Assembly: GCA_038093975.1 (NCBI GenBank)
Contig: JBBPTG010000036.1
Span: forward strand, 1 to 64,000
DNA length: 64,000 nt
From: Chalciporus piperatus
Taxonomy: Eukaryota; Basidiomycota; Agaricomycetes; Boletales; Boletaceae
Direction: 5' to 3'
Under the pieces are notes generated by a model, which saw only the letters and a program-made list of their open reading frames with translations, had not been told where the DNA came from and made no database searches. Made by a program: the position numbers and the translations under genes. This document shows, in pieces, positions 45,851 through 59,764 of this stretch. Numbering within the stretch: position 1 is the stretch's first letter; each line of letters begins with the position of its first letter.

Positions 45851-46839
45851 GGCGGGTGGAAACTCGATCGAGGCTGTCAACGTGGTGGACTTGGCATTCC
45901 ACCTGTGGTGTCGACACAAGACCGTGATATTCCAGGTTTCTGTGTCCGCACGGTTCGAAATTCCAGTTATCATTGCCGACCCAACCATCATTCCACACCA
46001 AACGACATTGCCATCTTGGTCATGGACTTCCATCCTTGCTATCGTCCTACACTATCCGTTTCCTCGCAGTTTTATCGTATGATCAGGTCGCTAATTGGTC
46101 GCCGCAAACAACATCAGGAATGCCCGAAGCTCGCATAAGCTCGCAAATGTGAGATTACATGAAACTTGATTCCTGAAGGCTCACCATGTTTGAAGGCACT
46201 GATCCTAGATATTGTGAGGACGGAGTGAGGAATTCAGCCGATATGGGCAGCACAAAGTTGACAGGAATGGGGTTTTAACGGGAATGGGTCAGTTAACTGC
46301 CCAATCTAGAGTCGGTGGGTTCTCGTATGCTTGGTCACTGTGATAACACGCGTACGGTTGGCACAGCTGAATAAAAAAACTACACAGCACGAAGTCTTCA
46401 CATTTATACACGGTTTCACTCCTGCTCGTGGCTAACTAGTTGACCGCGAACTCGCACTTCATCTTGTACCCCCGGCTCCGTTACGCGTCCCGCACGAGGT
46501 ATGGTCATTACTACGCTCGATTATGCCGTCACGCTGACATTCCTATATGTTATAGCACACTTATCCCGCGAGCCACGAATATGTCAAGAAGTATTGAACG
46601 TGCTCGATGTCAGCGTGTTGGTCAACTAACAAACGGGCAATAATGAGATCGCAAAATCTTGATATAAAGACTGTTTACTGAAACCCACAATGAATTGAAC
46701 ACAGATCGCTTTTGGATGAAGATCTCACAACGAAGTACAATACACTTACATGACAATACAACTGCACGAGGAAACGTTGGAACAAACTCACCGTACTCTT
46801 ACACCCAAGTTGAACCGTCTCCGAGTCTACCTCCCTACT
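45851..46839. other. Intergenic, no gene seen
   Basis: Includes the 3' flank of GAPDH. No supported feature. Confidence 0.4.
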
Positions 46840-48308
<1,469 letters not shown>

Positions 48309-48410
48309 TTTGTCGTTGTGATGTTGTACGTCGACAATGTTGAGCGAACGAAAGGATGATGTCACCCGGATAATTCGGATGATGTCATCGGAGTTTGGAC
48401 AGCAGGCTGC

Positions 48411-49151
48411 TTGCAGTGGTTGGCACTTGAACCCGTCTCACAAAAATTTTGTGAATGTGCCCGCGTACAAAGCCCTAGTCACAATACTAAATTGCTAATA
48501 GCACCACGGGGACTCCTGCTCGTCGTTCCCCCCACACCTGGACCTAGACTTCTGCGACCGCAAGGCAGCGCTGCACAGAATCAGTCTATTACTGTGATGG
48601 CGCCTGGAATGGTGCAGGTATGCACGTCCATCTTCGCCCTACTAGTCCAAGCGACGGGGACATCTATTCCCTGGATAACGTGCGTCCCGCGTGGTCGTCA
48701 GTCAAGCGACACTTTCCTCCTCGCAGCAGAGGTACAGGAAGAAGACTCCAGTTTGCACTTCAGAGTGCGCGAACAAGGCATCGCCACTCTCCAAGATGAA
48801 GAGGTGATGCTGTGCAACGTGTCGTCCTTTCACCAACGCAGAACGCTTCATCAATGGCTGCACAACACAGTTATCCCGTCATCTCCACTCCAGGCGATAT
48901 CGTGGACACCCCGATTGCACGTAGAGCATTGGCGGACTCATTTCCGTTCCCGCCCTGGGGAGGTTTACCTCGGTGCGGTGACATGCAAGAAACAGCTCCT
49001 GCGACGGAACGTGCGTAGGGCTGAGACAATCCGGGAGTGGTTGGGTGAGATGAAATATCTTCGACGGCCTCATGATGCGTCCGGGGCTCGATGCCCACTT
49101 GTTATACGTAGTGTATTTACGTCGGACGTTCGGACACACGGGGGCTGGTGA
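48411..49151 (+). CDS. Hypothetical 246-residue intronless ORF
   Basis: Uninterrupted ORF (MQWLALEPVSQKFCECARVQ..) in the gap between GAPDH and ATG7. No domain, signal peptide or membrane segment was recognised; composition is Arg/Gln/Ser-rich. It lies 102 bp from the divergent GAPDH start and so overlaps the likely GAPDH promoter. It may be a chance ORF or an orphan gene; I lean slightly to chance because antisense frames over the same stretch are also long. Confidence 0.3.
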   Translation: MQWLALEPVSQKFCECARVQSPSHNTKLLIAPRGLLLVVPPTPGPRLLRPQGSAAQNQSITVMAPGMVQVCTSIFALLVQATGTSIPWITCVPRGRQSSDTFLLAAEVQEEDSSLHFRVREQGIATLQDEEVMLCNVSSFHQRRTLHQWLHNTVIPSSPLQAISWTPRLHVEHWRTHFRSRPGEVYLGAVTCKKQLLRRNVRRAETIREWLGEMKYLRRPHDASGARCPLVIRSVFTSDVRTHGGW

Positions 49152-49234
49152 AATATACAGTATCGTATACAGTGACAGTCGTAGAGTCGTCTAGAGTCGT
49201 TAACAATGTTGTAGAGGTGTTGTCAGTTGTTACA

Positions 49235-51880
49235 TTACATGTCGTTTTCTTCGTCTTCTTCCCACTCCACGCTCTCAAGTGCTGCGTTCCCTTCGGCGTA
49301 GAGTTTGTCGAGCCCGGTGAGTGCCTCGAGATACCCAGTCTCGTTGAATGCGCGAAGGAGCATCGGGAATCCTTGTTCTTCATATGCTTTCAAAACCTTT
49401 TTAAAGGGATGGGTCAGCATAGTGTAGCACGATAACACGTCACAGAGGAACGCTCACAGTCTCACAGCACCCAGTGCATCTATCGTACGCAGCACCCGTG
49501 ATGAGCAAGTTACGGAACTGAGCGAGGAAACCGCGAATCTGGTGTGGGACGAGCCCGAGGACGCTCCCTGACTCGCTCGAGTCCGTTTGTGTACCGCCTG
49601 TCTGGGGAGGGGGTGGGGGAGCGTTTATCCTGCCAGAGAATCATCGGGAAGTAAACGTAAACATCGATTCGCAGGGGAGTGGGTGGTGGCTTACCCATCT
49701 GGATGCTGTAAGAGCGATACAAGGAGCTCCACGGCGGTCGAGGAGGCGATGGATGCAATCCCTGGCCGGGTGACGGTGCACATTTGGTCGAGCGTACGGT
49801 CTGTGAGGGACTAGTGTGCACGCAGTTGGCGTGTTCAGCGGGTGGAATCTACGAGGTGAATATAAAAACTTACATCTGCCGGTGCGACGATATCGTTACA
49901 GTAGTAGCAACCGAGGCGCTGGCCTGTAGATGCCGAAGCGCGTGCGCCGTGGCGCATGACGAGGTAGGTGTCGAAACCAAGTGCGGCGTTCAGGACGATC
50001 TGTACACGTGCACGAACACGTAATTAGCAAAGGCACGGGTGAAGGGAGGGGAAGAACGAGACCTTGCCCTTGGCCGCACCGAGCACAGTGGGAAGCCACC
50101 TACTCTCTCGGGAGTCCATGAGGAGGAAAATGGCATCATGCGCGTCGACGAGTTGCTCGAGTTGCTCGACGTCCTTCTGCGCCTGCGCGACGGACGCGGG
50201 GGGTATAGGGTGGCCGGGCATGGGTATCGACAACTGATGGCCTGTTGCGTTCTACAAAGTGATGTAGGATCAGATATAGATGTGGGAGGGCATATGAGTG
50301 AAATCTGGGACTCACAACACCGGGGAAGATCTTCGTGAGACGCTCAGCGGCGCAGGCGGCTTTGGGTTTGCCACCGTTTAGGCAGTCTTCGAACTCGAAG
50401 AGGGGTTGTCTGACAGGGTTGGAGAACGAAACGCGTGACGAGTCGACGAACGTGATGGTCCGGACACCCCAGCCCTGGGAAGACTGGTCAGTCGAATAGA
50501 GACATAACTGAAGATCTGCGCCTTCACCATGAGCATACGAGCGACATAACACCCAAGCGTCCCAGCACCGAGCAGTAGACACTTGGTCCCAGCGACTTTC
50601 TCCAAGTCCAGAGACGGGAGGATTCGCCAACGCATGAGCTTCAAGTTAAGATCGACAGCTTGGTCGGCAAGCCTACCGGGCAGTCAGCGTGTGTCTAGAG
50701 ACAAGAATGAGCAAACACACCTATTCGGATCCATCATGGGGGCCAAGTCGGCCATACGAGCACTGAGTTTGTTCGTGGTAGGATGACGCTCCCATCCAAG
50801 CGCAGTTGGCTTTGTGGTAGGGTCACCGCCTACGTTAGTCACGACACCAAAGCGACTCTTCCAGGATCTCTCGGGACCTGGTAGGTCGCTATCCCTCCAG
50901 CATAGTACGCTGAGAGACGAAGTCTGAGATGGGTAAAGGGCACGAAGGTATGCGAGGAGATTACGAAGCGGCCAGCCTGGGTTCTCTGGTGATGCTGATG
51001 GGTCCAAAAAGCCAATCACAATCTATCAATGTATGAGGGTGTGCGATGGAGGAAATACGAGATATTGTGCTCACCGATTCGGTATCCTTGCTGGCGAGAA
51101 GGTTTTCTGCTTGGTCTATGGAGTGCACCTCGGCTGATTCTGAAGTCAAATTGACGATGAAGAAAGGTCTAGTCTCCGCGTGCAGTGAATTGAAGATTGA
51201 TGTGAGCTATAGGGGTGGTCAGTTCTCGTGCGGTTACATGAGAGGAGATGGTTACTTGAGTGTCACTGAGTTGCTCGTCGGCACCCTTCCATCCGTTCTC
51301 TGATATCTCCCAAGCAGGCTTAGCTACGAAAGCAGGAAATGCGAACCAGTAGTAATATTGATATTTCTTCAGGTCTGCGAATGTGATGAGGAGGAATTGT
51401 GTCAGTTTCGACGAATCTTTGTTCGCGATGATGCTGTTCCACATCTGCGCAAGCGTAAGTGGCAAGCAGCGGGAGACACGACCCCGACTGACCTCGTCCG
51501 CGACGGAGTTGAACAGGGCAGCCTTGTCTGCGGCCTTGAAGTCTTCGATCGTGTTGTAGTTCTTGAATACGCCGCGCGCTGGGACAGACATTGTGGGGAT
51601 CCTGTACATCATGCTTGAGCACGATCGAGAGTTGGCTAGGGGCGATGGCGACGTACTGGAGTGCTTTCTCGAAAGCGTCTGTTCCCAGTGATAGATTACA
51701 GCCCAGTGCGACATCCTGACCAGTTTCACGATCTCTGATGGACCGACCGACCGAGTATGAGCCGGTGACGGTCAGAGACTCGTCGGACAGACGGAGGACA
51801 TCAATCTTCATCCTGGTCAACTCATGCCAGAAACCAGGCTGGACAAGAGATGCGAAAGGTGCGAATTGTACGACAGGCAT
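49235..51880 (-). CDS. ATG7: Atg7, E1-like activating enzyme of autophagy
   Basis: Activates Atg8 and Atg12 by adenylation and thioester transfer before conjugation. Start [20 protein letters not shown] at 51880. The N-terminal domain includes [20 protein letters not shown] and YWFAFPAF. The adenylation domain has [14 protein letters not shown] helices ([16 protein letters not shown]), the nucleotide loop [52 protein letters not shown] and [12 protein letters not shown]. The catalytic Cys lies in [20 protein letters not shown] (codon 49778-49780). The C-terminal region [20 protein letters not shown] ends in an acidic [12 protein letters not shown]. About ten canonical introns; intact. Confidence 0.93.
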
Positions 51881-52184
51881 TCTGTCGTTGGCGGCGGTGG
51901 TGATGGAGATCTCTGAGATTGGACAGTGCAGTCATGGCCTCGATGCAAGCTCAAATAGGGAACTCGGGCGTCCAGAGCGGCGTCCAAAAGGCTAAACTAC
52001 CGTCGTTGCACAAGTACCGGGATACGATCATGCATGCTATATTCATGTTGTGGCATAATAATGCAGTAGAGAAAGCGAGAATCATATAGCAGGGCAATGG
52101 AGGTATGCGTGGCTAACGAGGCGCAAAGTCCTCAACCACGAATGGTTTTATAACAGCGCAACCAAGGTAAAGCCTCGACCCGAC
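51881..52184. other. Intergenic, no gene seen
   Basis: 304 bp between the ATG7 start and the eL14 stop. No supported element. Confidence 0.4.
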
Positions 52185-52852
52185 CTATGCCTTGGCAGCC
52201 TTCGCCAGAGACTTGCGCACAACGTCCCTTCTAGCCTTCTTCGCCAACATGACTTGAAATCTTTGGAAGTCGTTCAACGATCGCCGCTTCTGGATGGCAG
52301 CGCGCTTCTTTGCCCACGCTGAGTTCTCCCACTTGGCAACGGTGCCCTCCTTTTCTAGTTGTTTGCCGACGACGCCAGTGCCAGCACCACGGGGGAGTTT
52401 AGTGAGGCGGAGAGGGGTAAGGCTGAGATGACGGAAGGGGAAAGCTTGGCGGGGAACGGAGGTGGTAGGACCGTCGATTATTGCCTGTGACGCACTGAAT
52501 GAGAGAGAAATGATCGCGCAAGTACAGGATAATTACCCGGTTGTGGTCGATGATTTCAGCGATGACGGCGATTTTGCCCGCAGAGGGACCAGAGTTGAGG
52601 AGGACCACTGATGTGGGTTCAGAATACGAGCAAGCGCGGGATGGATGACTGTGACATACCACGTCCAACCTGGACGAACCGTTGGAAGTTTGATTCCTGG
52701 AGTGGTCAGATCGTCAGTACCCTGGTTAGGTTCATCCGGACATGGTGCCGTGCATCCATCCGCCATTCGTGCATCCAGCGATCGATCCACGCCATCTCCA
52801 TCCACGATAGGCCCACGACATTGCACGGACAGAGCTGGATACTCACAGACAT
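52185..52852 (-). CDS. RPL14: 60S ribosomal protein eL14
   Basis: Large-subunit ribosomal protein. ATG 52852 is followed by one further codon (MS) and an intron. The second exon gives ESNFQRFVQVGRV; the third VLLNSGPSAGKIAVIAEIID, the KOW-like fold; the last AIIDGPTTSVPRQAFPFRHL, SLTPLRLTKLPRGAGTGVV, SAWAKKRAAIQKRRSLNDFQ and a basic tail ending LAKAAKA-stop at 52185. Length and order match eL14. Divergent from uL2, with which it shares an upstream region. Confidence 0.9.
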
Positions 52853-53257
52853 GTCTTGAGGATTTTTGAGGCGTCGTCGTCGTCGTCGTGTGTTGCCGAC
52901 CCTTGCAGCAATCGAGGACAGCGGAAAAACACGACCAAACACGCCGAAAATGGACAAATGACGTAAGTAAAGCACAGCCACTTGCTTTGAATCTCCGCCT
53001 GAAGTTTGCATTGGATGAGAGTATGCCAGGGAACGTCGACGCCAGCAACGGCACTCGAAGACACAAAGATTGTAAGTATCCTCCACTCTGCTTCACTTGT
53101 TCGTGCCCGCAGACCACATCCATGTCGTTCTGCCAAATCGCGGTGGAGATCGACGCCGTCACAGGATGGATCCCTCTCCCGTGGTCTGGATGCACCTATC
53201 ATCCTCATCTTGCCCTCGTCTTGTACACTTCGCTTACAACTTTTGTGCAGATAAACG
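52853..53257. promoter_or_regulatory. Shared divergent promoter of two ribosomal protein genes
   Basis: About 405 bp between the eL14 and uL2 starts. It contains a run of CGTCGT triplets near 52872-52889, matched by Asp/Arg-rich phantom ORFs, and pyrimidine stretches. Coordinate expression of the pair is inferred from this layout. Confidence 0.5.
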
Positions 53258-54261
53258 ATGGGTCGGGTTGTAAGGGCACAAAGGCGCTCGCACGCCATCG
53301 TACGTCGTTCACGGGACATAAGTACTGACTTGCACTCAAATGCTTTCCTCCGTCTAGTTCAAGGCGCACACTCACCACAACAAGGCACCCGCAAAACTTC
53401 GCACTCTCGACTTTGCAGAGCGCAACGGTTACGTTCGTGGTATCGTCAAGGAAATCATTCACGACTCTGGCCGGTCCGTTTAAACGTCCATTCTATTTCC
53501 TGGTCATTTAGCTCAGTGATTTCTCTAGCGGTGCACCCCTCGCTCGTGTCGTCTTCCGGGACCCTTACCGCTACAAGCTTCATCAAGAAACCTTCATCGC
53601 CACTGAGGGCCTCCATACCGGTGCCTTTGTCTACTGCGGCAAGAAGGCTACGCTCGCCGTCGGAAACGTTCTTCCCGTAGGACAATGTCCCGAAGGTACC
53701 ATTGTCTGCAACGTCGAGGAAAAAGTCGGTGACCGCGGTGCACTCGCACGGACATCTGGCAACTATGCTACCATCATCGGTCACTCCCCCGAGGACAACA
53801 AGACCCGAGTTCGTCTGCCCAGTGGTGCAAAGAAGACCGTCTCCTCAGCCTCGCGTGCAACGGTCGGCATTGTTGCAGGTGGTGGTCGTATCGACAAGCC
53901 CTTGCTCAAGGCTGGTCGTGCATTCCACAAGGCCCACGCCAAACGCAACAGGTATGAATATCGCACAATATTTACAAGCACGGCACGATCACTAATCGCC
54001 CTGCCTTTCTTCTAGCTGGCCTCGTACTCGTGGTGTTGCGATGAACCCTGTCGACCATCCTCACGGTGGTGGTAACCACCAGCACATCGGTCACGCCTCC
54101 ACGATCGCCCGCTCCGCAGTTCCCGGTCAGAAAGTTGGTCTTATTGCTGCCCGGCGGGTATGTGTCATGTTCATTTTCTCCGTTCAGAACCTCCGATTTA
54201 TGCGATTGAAATTGTCCAGACTGGTCTCCTGCGGGGTACTGTCAAGGTCAAGGAGGTTTAA
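53258..54261 (+). CDS. RPL8: 60S ribosomal protein uL2
   Basis: Core large-subunit protein next to the peptidyl-transferase centre. [14 protein letters not shown] (53258) splices to [20 protein letters not shown] and [20 protein letters not shown]. After a second intron come [56 protein letters not shown], and, after a third, the signature [20 protein letters not shown] (rRNA-contacting loop). The last exon gives [17 protein letters not shown] at 54261. Full length with four introns. Confidence 0.94.
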
Positions 54262-55117
54262 GCAGTCGTATCATTCACTTCATCTACATGTTGTTTGCTA
54301 TGCCTTCCTTCCCATACCGCACCAAAACTCTATGCAGTGGCATATGCTTCATGAGATGTGTAAGACTAGGTGTGATATACTGAGCTGTGGTGGTGATTGA
54401 GGCTAAGTGACGTCGAAGATATGATCTGCATCAAGGCCGATAGTGAATCGAGCGCTCATGCTTGACACGCTCAGCGCTCAGCATTCGAGTGTACAGATCC
54501 TCGTCGATCATTCCTTTGTACTGGGATGATGTAGCTCTCATACCCTTCGTTCCCAGAAGTTGTTGTCCTGCGATTTGACACCCGGAACCCAGTCTCGATT
54601 TCTACCCTAGGCACACCCAAGAGTCGGGATGAAGACAGTCGTTCACCCTCCGCTAGAAGTCTCGATGCCCCCTCTTCACTGTAAATTCGTCTCATGTGAG
54701 TGACAAACGACGAACCGATCTAGCGGCATTGCGAAACCCCAGCGGAGTCTTCGATGCGGACGTCACGCTGGGCGTCAAGTTCAGTTGGGGATACAGGTCG
54801 TGTTCAATCCTGCTCAAGTGAGGAAGATGTTACCGGTACCGCGGTACTCTATGCGTTGTGTCGGTTGCACGTTCTGGTCGCTATTCAAACTGTCAATTTG
54901 AATCATTGACGAGTTCTGCCCGTACTAGTTGCACGGTCGAGTCTATCCCGATGTGGTACGACTGCCCCTACAACGCCGCGACTGCAGGGCAGACCTTGCA
55001 GCCGTCTGCATTTCTAATGTGGAACATGATGGATGTTCCTTGACTGCTCCTATCCCCCGAGTCTCCTAACTGAACCATATAAAAGACACCCTCCAATCCT
55101 CTTCTCCACAACACGCA
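54262..55117. other. Intergenic; ADH promoter
   Basis: No gene seen. TATAAAA at 55078-55084 lies 34 bp before the alcohol dehydrogenase start, so the 5' leader must be short. Confidence 0.5.
55078..55084 (+). promoter_or_regulatory. TATA box of the alcohol dehydrogenase gene
   Basis: CCATATAAAAGAC context, correctly placed upstream of ATG 55118. Confidence 0.6.
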
Positions 55118-56557
55118 ATGTCCTACCAAATTCCAAAGACACAAATTGCCGCCGTCGTCCCCGCACACAAACATCCTCTAGAGATCCGTCACGACGTTCA
55201 CGTTCCACAACCGTCTGAACTCAAACCCGGGCAATGTCTCATCAAACTCATCTGCACGGGAGTTTGTCATACCGACCTTCATGCGAGCAGAGATGATTGG
55301 CCACTGAAAGCAACGACGCCTCTCATTGGAGGGCACGAAGGTGTAGGCGAGGTCGTTGCTATTGCGGAACATACGGAGGATTCCCCGGTCAAGGTTGGTC
55401 AACGCGTGGGGGTTAAATGGATCGCGTATTCTTGTCTGGACTGTGAGCAATGCCGAAAGGGCCTCGAGCAGAGTCAGTTGGTGGGATATGGTTAGGGGAA
55501 CGGTTCTCACAGCTTGCTTTCCAGACTGTGTCAAAGCGCAAGTGAGCGGCTTTACGGTGCACGGCACGTTTAGCCAATACGTGGTACGTACAATGGATCA
55601 AAGAGGAAAGCGACTTTGTTCATGGCGACCTTCCAGGCGTCGTGGGTGCATATTGTCACGCCAATCCCAGACTCTTTGGACAGCTTTGAGGCTGCTTCGT
55701 TGCTGTGTGCTGTGAGTCTATACCACATGAAATTCGCGCATAGACTGAGCAACTCACTCAGGGCGTGACCGTTTATCGAGCATTGAAATACTCTGATACG
55801 AAGATCGGTGATTGGGTCGTGCTTCCAGGTGCTGGAGGAGGACTTGGCCACCTTGGTACTTATGTTCTCAGGTTGTTTAGCGGACTTCCCTTCGCTGACC
55901 AAGCAACCCAGCTATTCAGTATGCCGCGGCAATGGGAATGCGTGTCGTAGCAATAGGTGAGTCATCGGTGTCCTTAAGGCGTACTTTCACCAGACTTACC
56001 GTCACCCCACAGACACGGGCGAAGAAAAGAAGAAACTTTGTCTTGAGCTCGGCGCTGAGAAATGGATCGACTTTAAAGAGACCCCTGACCTTGTCAAATC
56101 CATCAAAGAAGCCTGCGACGGCCTCGGTCCACACTGCACTGTCGTCATGTCCCCCTACACCGCCGGCTACAGTGAAGCGGTGGACTATCTCAGACCGGGA
56201 GGCACGCTTATGGCGATCGGGCTACCTGGAGAAGGCGCTCTCGAGGCGTCGATCTTTTGGACGGTGTTCAAGGTAGGGACTGGTCTATGTCTCGCGGCAG
56301 ATGTACTCAGTGATCCTTCAGAATATTTCGATCAAGGGTTCGTGTGTTGGGAATAGGCAGGATTCGATCGAGGCGATGGAGGTCGCGGCTGCTGGGAAGG
56401 TGAAGGCGAAGTATGCGTCGAGGCCCTTGACGGAACTGCAAGAGTGAGTGTGACAGCACGAGTGCCCTTGACGGATAGTAACCATGATTTTAGGGTGTAC
56501 GACGACCTGGATAAAGGGAGGGTCGCTGGAAGAGTTGTGCTCGATGCATCAAAGTGA
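55118..56557 (+). CDS. Zinc-dependent alcohol dehydrogenase (ADH1-type)
   Basis: Medium-chain NAD(P)-dependent ethanol/acetaldehyde dehydrogenase of the yeast ADH1 class. [14 protein letters not shown], then the catalytic-zinc segment [20 protein letters not shown] and [12 protein letters not shown], then the structural-zinc loop [15 protein letters not shown], whose fourth Cys follows an intron. Later exons give [31 protein letters not shown], the Rossmann motif [33 protein letters not shown] and [15 protein letters not shown]. Each splice gives an open frame; the intron before AIQYAAAMG uses the acceptor CCCAG at about 55917. Intact. Confidence 0.92.
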
Positions 56558-56832
56558 AGAGATCGGGAAAGGAAGGTTTGGTACTAATGTAGTTGATTCT
56601 GTGATTGTCAGTGAAGTTCCCGTCTATGTTCGAGCAGCCCGGTTTTTGGGAGATAAAGTGAAGACTAATGACATTGAATGAATGGTACGCGATTGATTGG
56701 TCACGTGATGTAACGCGAACGCGCCTATTTGAATTTGTATTTGTTTTCAGTGGATGGTTGAAAACGGCGAGGCGGCTGTGGCACGCTCATTGCTGGTCAG
56801 TTTCGATTATCATAGTATCAAGTCGAGTTCAC

Positions 56833-58670
56833 ATGGCTTCAAACATACCCGTATATACTTTTCATTCCACTCACTTGTATACCCTACTCACATCCTCTTC
56901 ATCCCTACAGACTCGCCGTTTAACCCGCGGAACTCGCGCAACTGCCACTCGAGCGAAACCTCCCTCCAATGGTGTACCAGGCCCGGCGGCACCTTCAGCA
57001 CCTCTGAGCCGTGTGACAGCCGCAACAGCTGCATCGAGAGCAAAGGCTAGCAACCGTGACGAAAACAAGGTAGACCCCACCGCTCAGGGTAAACGGAAAC
57101 GTGAGGCCCTCGCATCGAAACCACCCATTTCAAAGGGCAAGGAGCCTGTCAAGGAAAAGTTCGATGGTGTCGTCATCACGAAATCAATCCCGTCCACGGG
57201 AAACCGTCAACCCTTGCGGACAGTCGCTGATTCGACTTCTCGACGTGCATCGAAGGCTACTGCCCCACAACCCCAAACTCGTCCTCTCCAGGAGCTCAAG
57301 GAGGAGCCTGCAGACGCCATGGCCGTAGACGCTTCTGCCGTCATCCAGCAGGAGGTCAAAAGGGACAACATGACAAAACGTACATTATCCCATCTCGCCA
57401 TTAAAAACGAAGTTGCGCACGAGGTGGACGACAACCGCCTCGTCAAGAAGAGGCGAACGTCGTCGGATATGCCAGACGAAGCAAAGTTGTTTGAAGAGGA
57501 GGAGGGGCATCGGACGCGGTTAGATGCTGTCCTGGAAGCTTATATCGACAGCGACCCGGAAGCGGATCCAAATGGCGACGAATGGGACGATCTTGACGCT
57601 GAAGACGGCGATGACCCCTTGATGGTTAGCGAATACGTAAACGATATTTTCGATTACATGAAGCACATTGAGGTGTGTGTCGGTGATCTACCTCTAACAA
57701 TGCGTCTGATCGATGCTATGCAGCTCACCACCCTGCCAAATCCCGATTACATGTCTAGTCAGAAAGAGCTCGCGTGGTCGATGCGGGGGATCTTGCTCGA
57801 CTGGCTGGTCCAGGTTCACGTCCGCTTCCGTCTCCTTCCGGAAACATTCTTCCTGTGTGTAAACATCATAGACCGCTTCCTATCAGCCCGTGTAGTTTCC
57901 CTCACGAAGCTTCAACTGGTGGGCATCACATGCCTATTCATCTCCTCCAAGGTGGAAGAAATCGTCGCCCCTTCCGTGTCCCACTTCCTCCACTGTGCCG
58001 ACTCTACGTATACGGAGTCTGAGATTCTCCTTGCCGAACGTTATGTCCTGAAGACCATCGACTGGAACTTGTCGTCCCCCAACCCGATGCACTTCCTTCG
58101 TCGGATCAGCAAGGCCGACGACTACGACGTCAAGGCTCGGACCATCGGCAAGTACCTCTTGGAGGTTGGTTCCCTCGAGTGGCGGTTATTGGCCACACCT
58201 CCGTCCCTCATGGCCGCCGCTGCGATTTGGCTTGCGCGTTTGATTCTCAACAACTCTAAATGGGTTAGTGTTTGGTCCTTTATCGTCGACCCTGTCTCTG
58301 ATCTATCGCTATAAAGACTGCTAATCTGGCCCACTATTCGTCATATTCGGAGAGCGCGTTGCTCCCGACGGCCAACTTAATGCTGAATTACCTGTTGAAG
58401 CCAATACGTCATGAGTCATTCCACCGAAAGTATGCTGCCAAACGCTTCCTCAAGGTATGTTCATGCTTTCCTCATTCTCACAACCCCCTGATGCATCGCG
58501 CCTAGGTAAGTATCTGGGTACGAGACTGGGCACTTGAGCGGTGGCAGGAGAGCACGCAGGTGTCCTTGAAGGATGATCTTCCGAGACTCAAGGCTCTCTC
58601 TCAGACCGAGCGTCAGCAGCTGGAAGCTATCCCCAACGGTGGCGAACTGGACGGCGCGGACGACTCATAG
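56833..58670 (+). CDS. B-type (mitotic) cyclin
   Basis: Regulatory subunit for Cdk1 in G2/M. MASNIP splices over 63 bp to TRRLTRGTRATATRAKPP. The N-terminus has a D-box-like RQPLRTVAD and a basic KKRRTSS nuclear-signal candidate. The cyclin fold begins near YVNDIFDYMKHIE; the signature is SMRGILLDWLVQVHVRFRLL, followed by ETFFLCVNIIDRFLSARVV, LVGITCLFISSKVEEIVAPS and, in the second cyclin fold, MHFLRRISKADDYD and LMAAAAIWLARLIL. Two 3' introns (after NNSKW and FLK) lead to VSIWVRDWALERWQE and the end ELDGADDS-stop at 58670. Intact. Confidence 0.93.
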
Positions 58671-59764
58671 CTAGCGACAGCGGACCCCATCTTGTTCCCC
58701 CGTTACTCTATCCATAAAAGAATTCAATGTCATCCCACGGACACCTACCTCGACTTCATCCGCGCGCATACTATCATATCCCAAGATTCCCAATCACACA
58801 ACATCTGTTTATTCTACAATCATGCCTTCCTCATCAACGCCCCTTATTTCACCCTCGTTATGTCTCATATTGGTTCGTACTGCCGCCCTCATGCATCCCT
58901 CCTTGTCACCCGGTATTGTTGCTCTGTTTGTAACCCCTGGCCCTCTTTGGATCTCACCCCAGTTCGTGCAACATTACTATTGTGTGGAGCCAATCTGCTA
59001 TGCTGCTATCGATCTTCGCATCTCCGGGTTCATTAATGTTCGCTTTGCGCTCGCATTGTAACCTTTCGGCCATGCTCGTTTCGCTGTGCATACAATACCT
59101 AGTGGACACAATCCTCTCCAAGCGATACCTTCCACCTTGCCGTATGTGTGTCTTCCATGGTTCTCCGTCGATTCAGTCTTCTTGCATATCCTTCTCCCCC
59201 CCCCTACCATTCCGGTACCTCGCCTTCAATACCTGGACCTCGCTACATATTACGGTCGCGCATATTACCCTGGGATCGTTCGGTTGGGGCTCATTCCTTT
59301 GCTTGTGGTTCTTTGTGACATATGCGTTTGATGAGGTGTACCCTTAGAAAATTTAAATTGACATCATTTCCTGTGAATCACGAGCGAGCCTGTGTTGCAC
59401 CCGTGAGTTAGCATGCTCTCCCGGGATGCTATGGAAGCTCGACGATTCGCTTGCTCAAGGGGTGGTCGTGCGGTTTAATGCAGGGAAATGTTCAGACATC
59501 AGGATCTCGACTTCGAACAATTGAATCTGGCGGTCAGACAGTCAGAAGACTTGGTGCCGTTGGAGCAACGAATCGTTTACATTCACATTTGGTATCCGGT
59601 TTTCTTACTTTTCCGATGTCTCCTGTGCAATCTATCGTCTGCTATCGTCTGGTTACATGCCCACACAACGTCGGGCAGCAAATATCTTGTGATTACATTT
59701 TGGTGGTAACAATGAATACCGTAGGTTAACAACACAGCAGTAGAGATACACCCACCATCATGTA
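58671..59764. other. Convergent intergenic region, no gene seen
   Basis: 3' flanks of the cyclin and of the minus-strand regulator. Pyrimidine-rich; ORFs here encode no recognisable domains. Confidence 0.4.

Noticed and set aside
52870..53340. Overlapping plus- and minus-strand ORFs across the eL14/uL2 intergenic region
   Set aside because: They overlap exon 1 of both ribosomal genes and contain CGTCGT low-complexity runs; no domain support.
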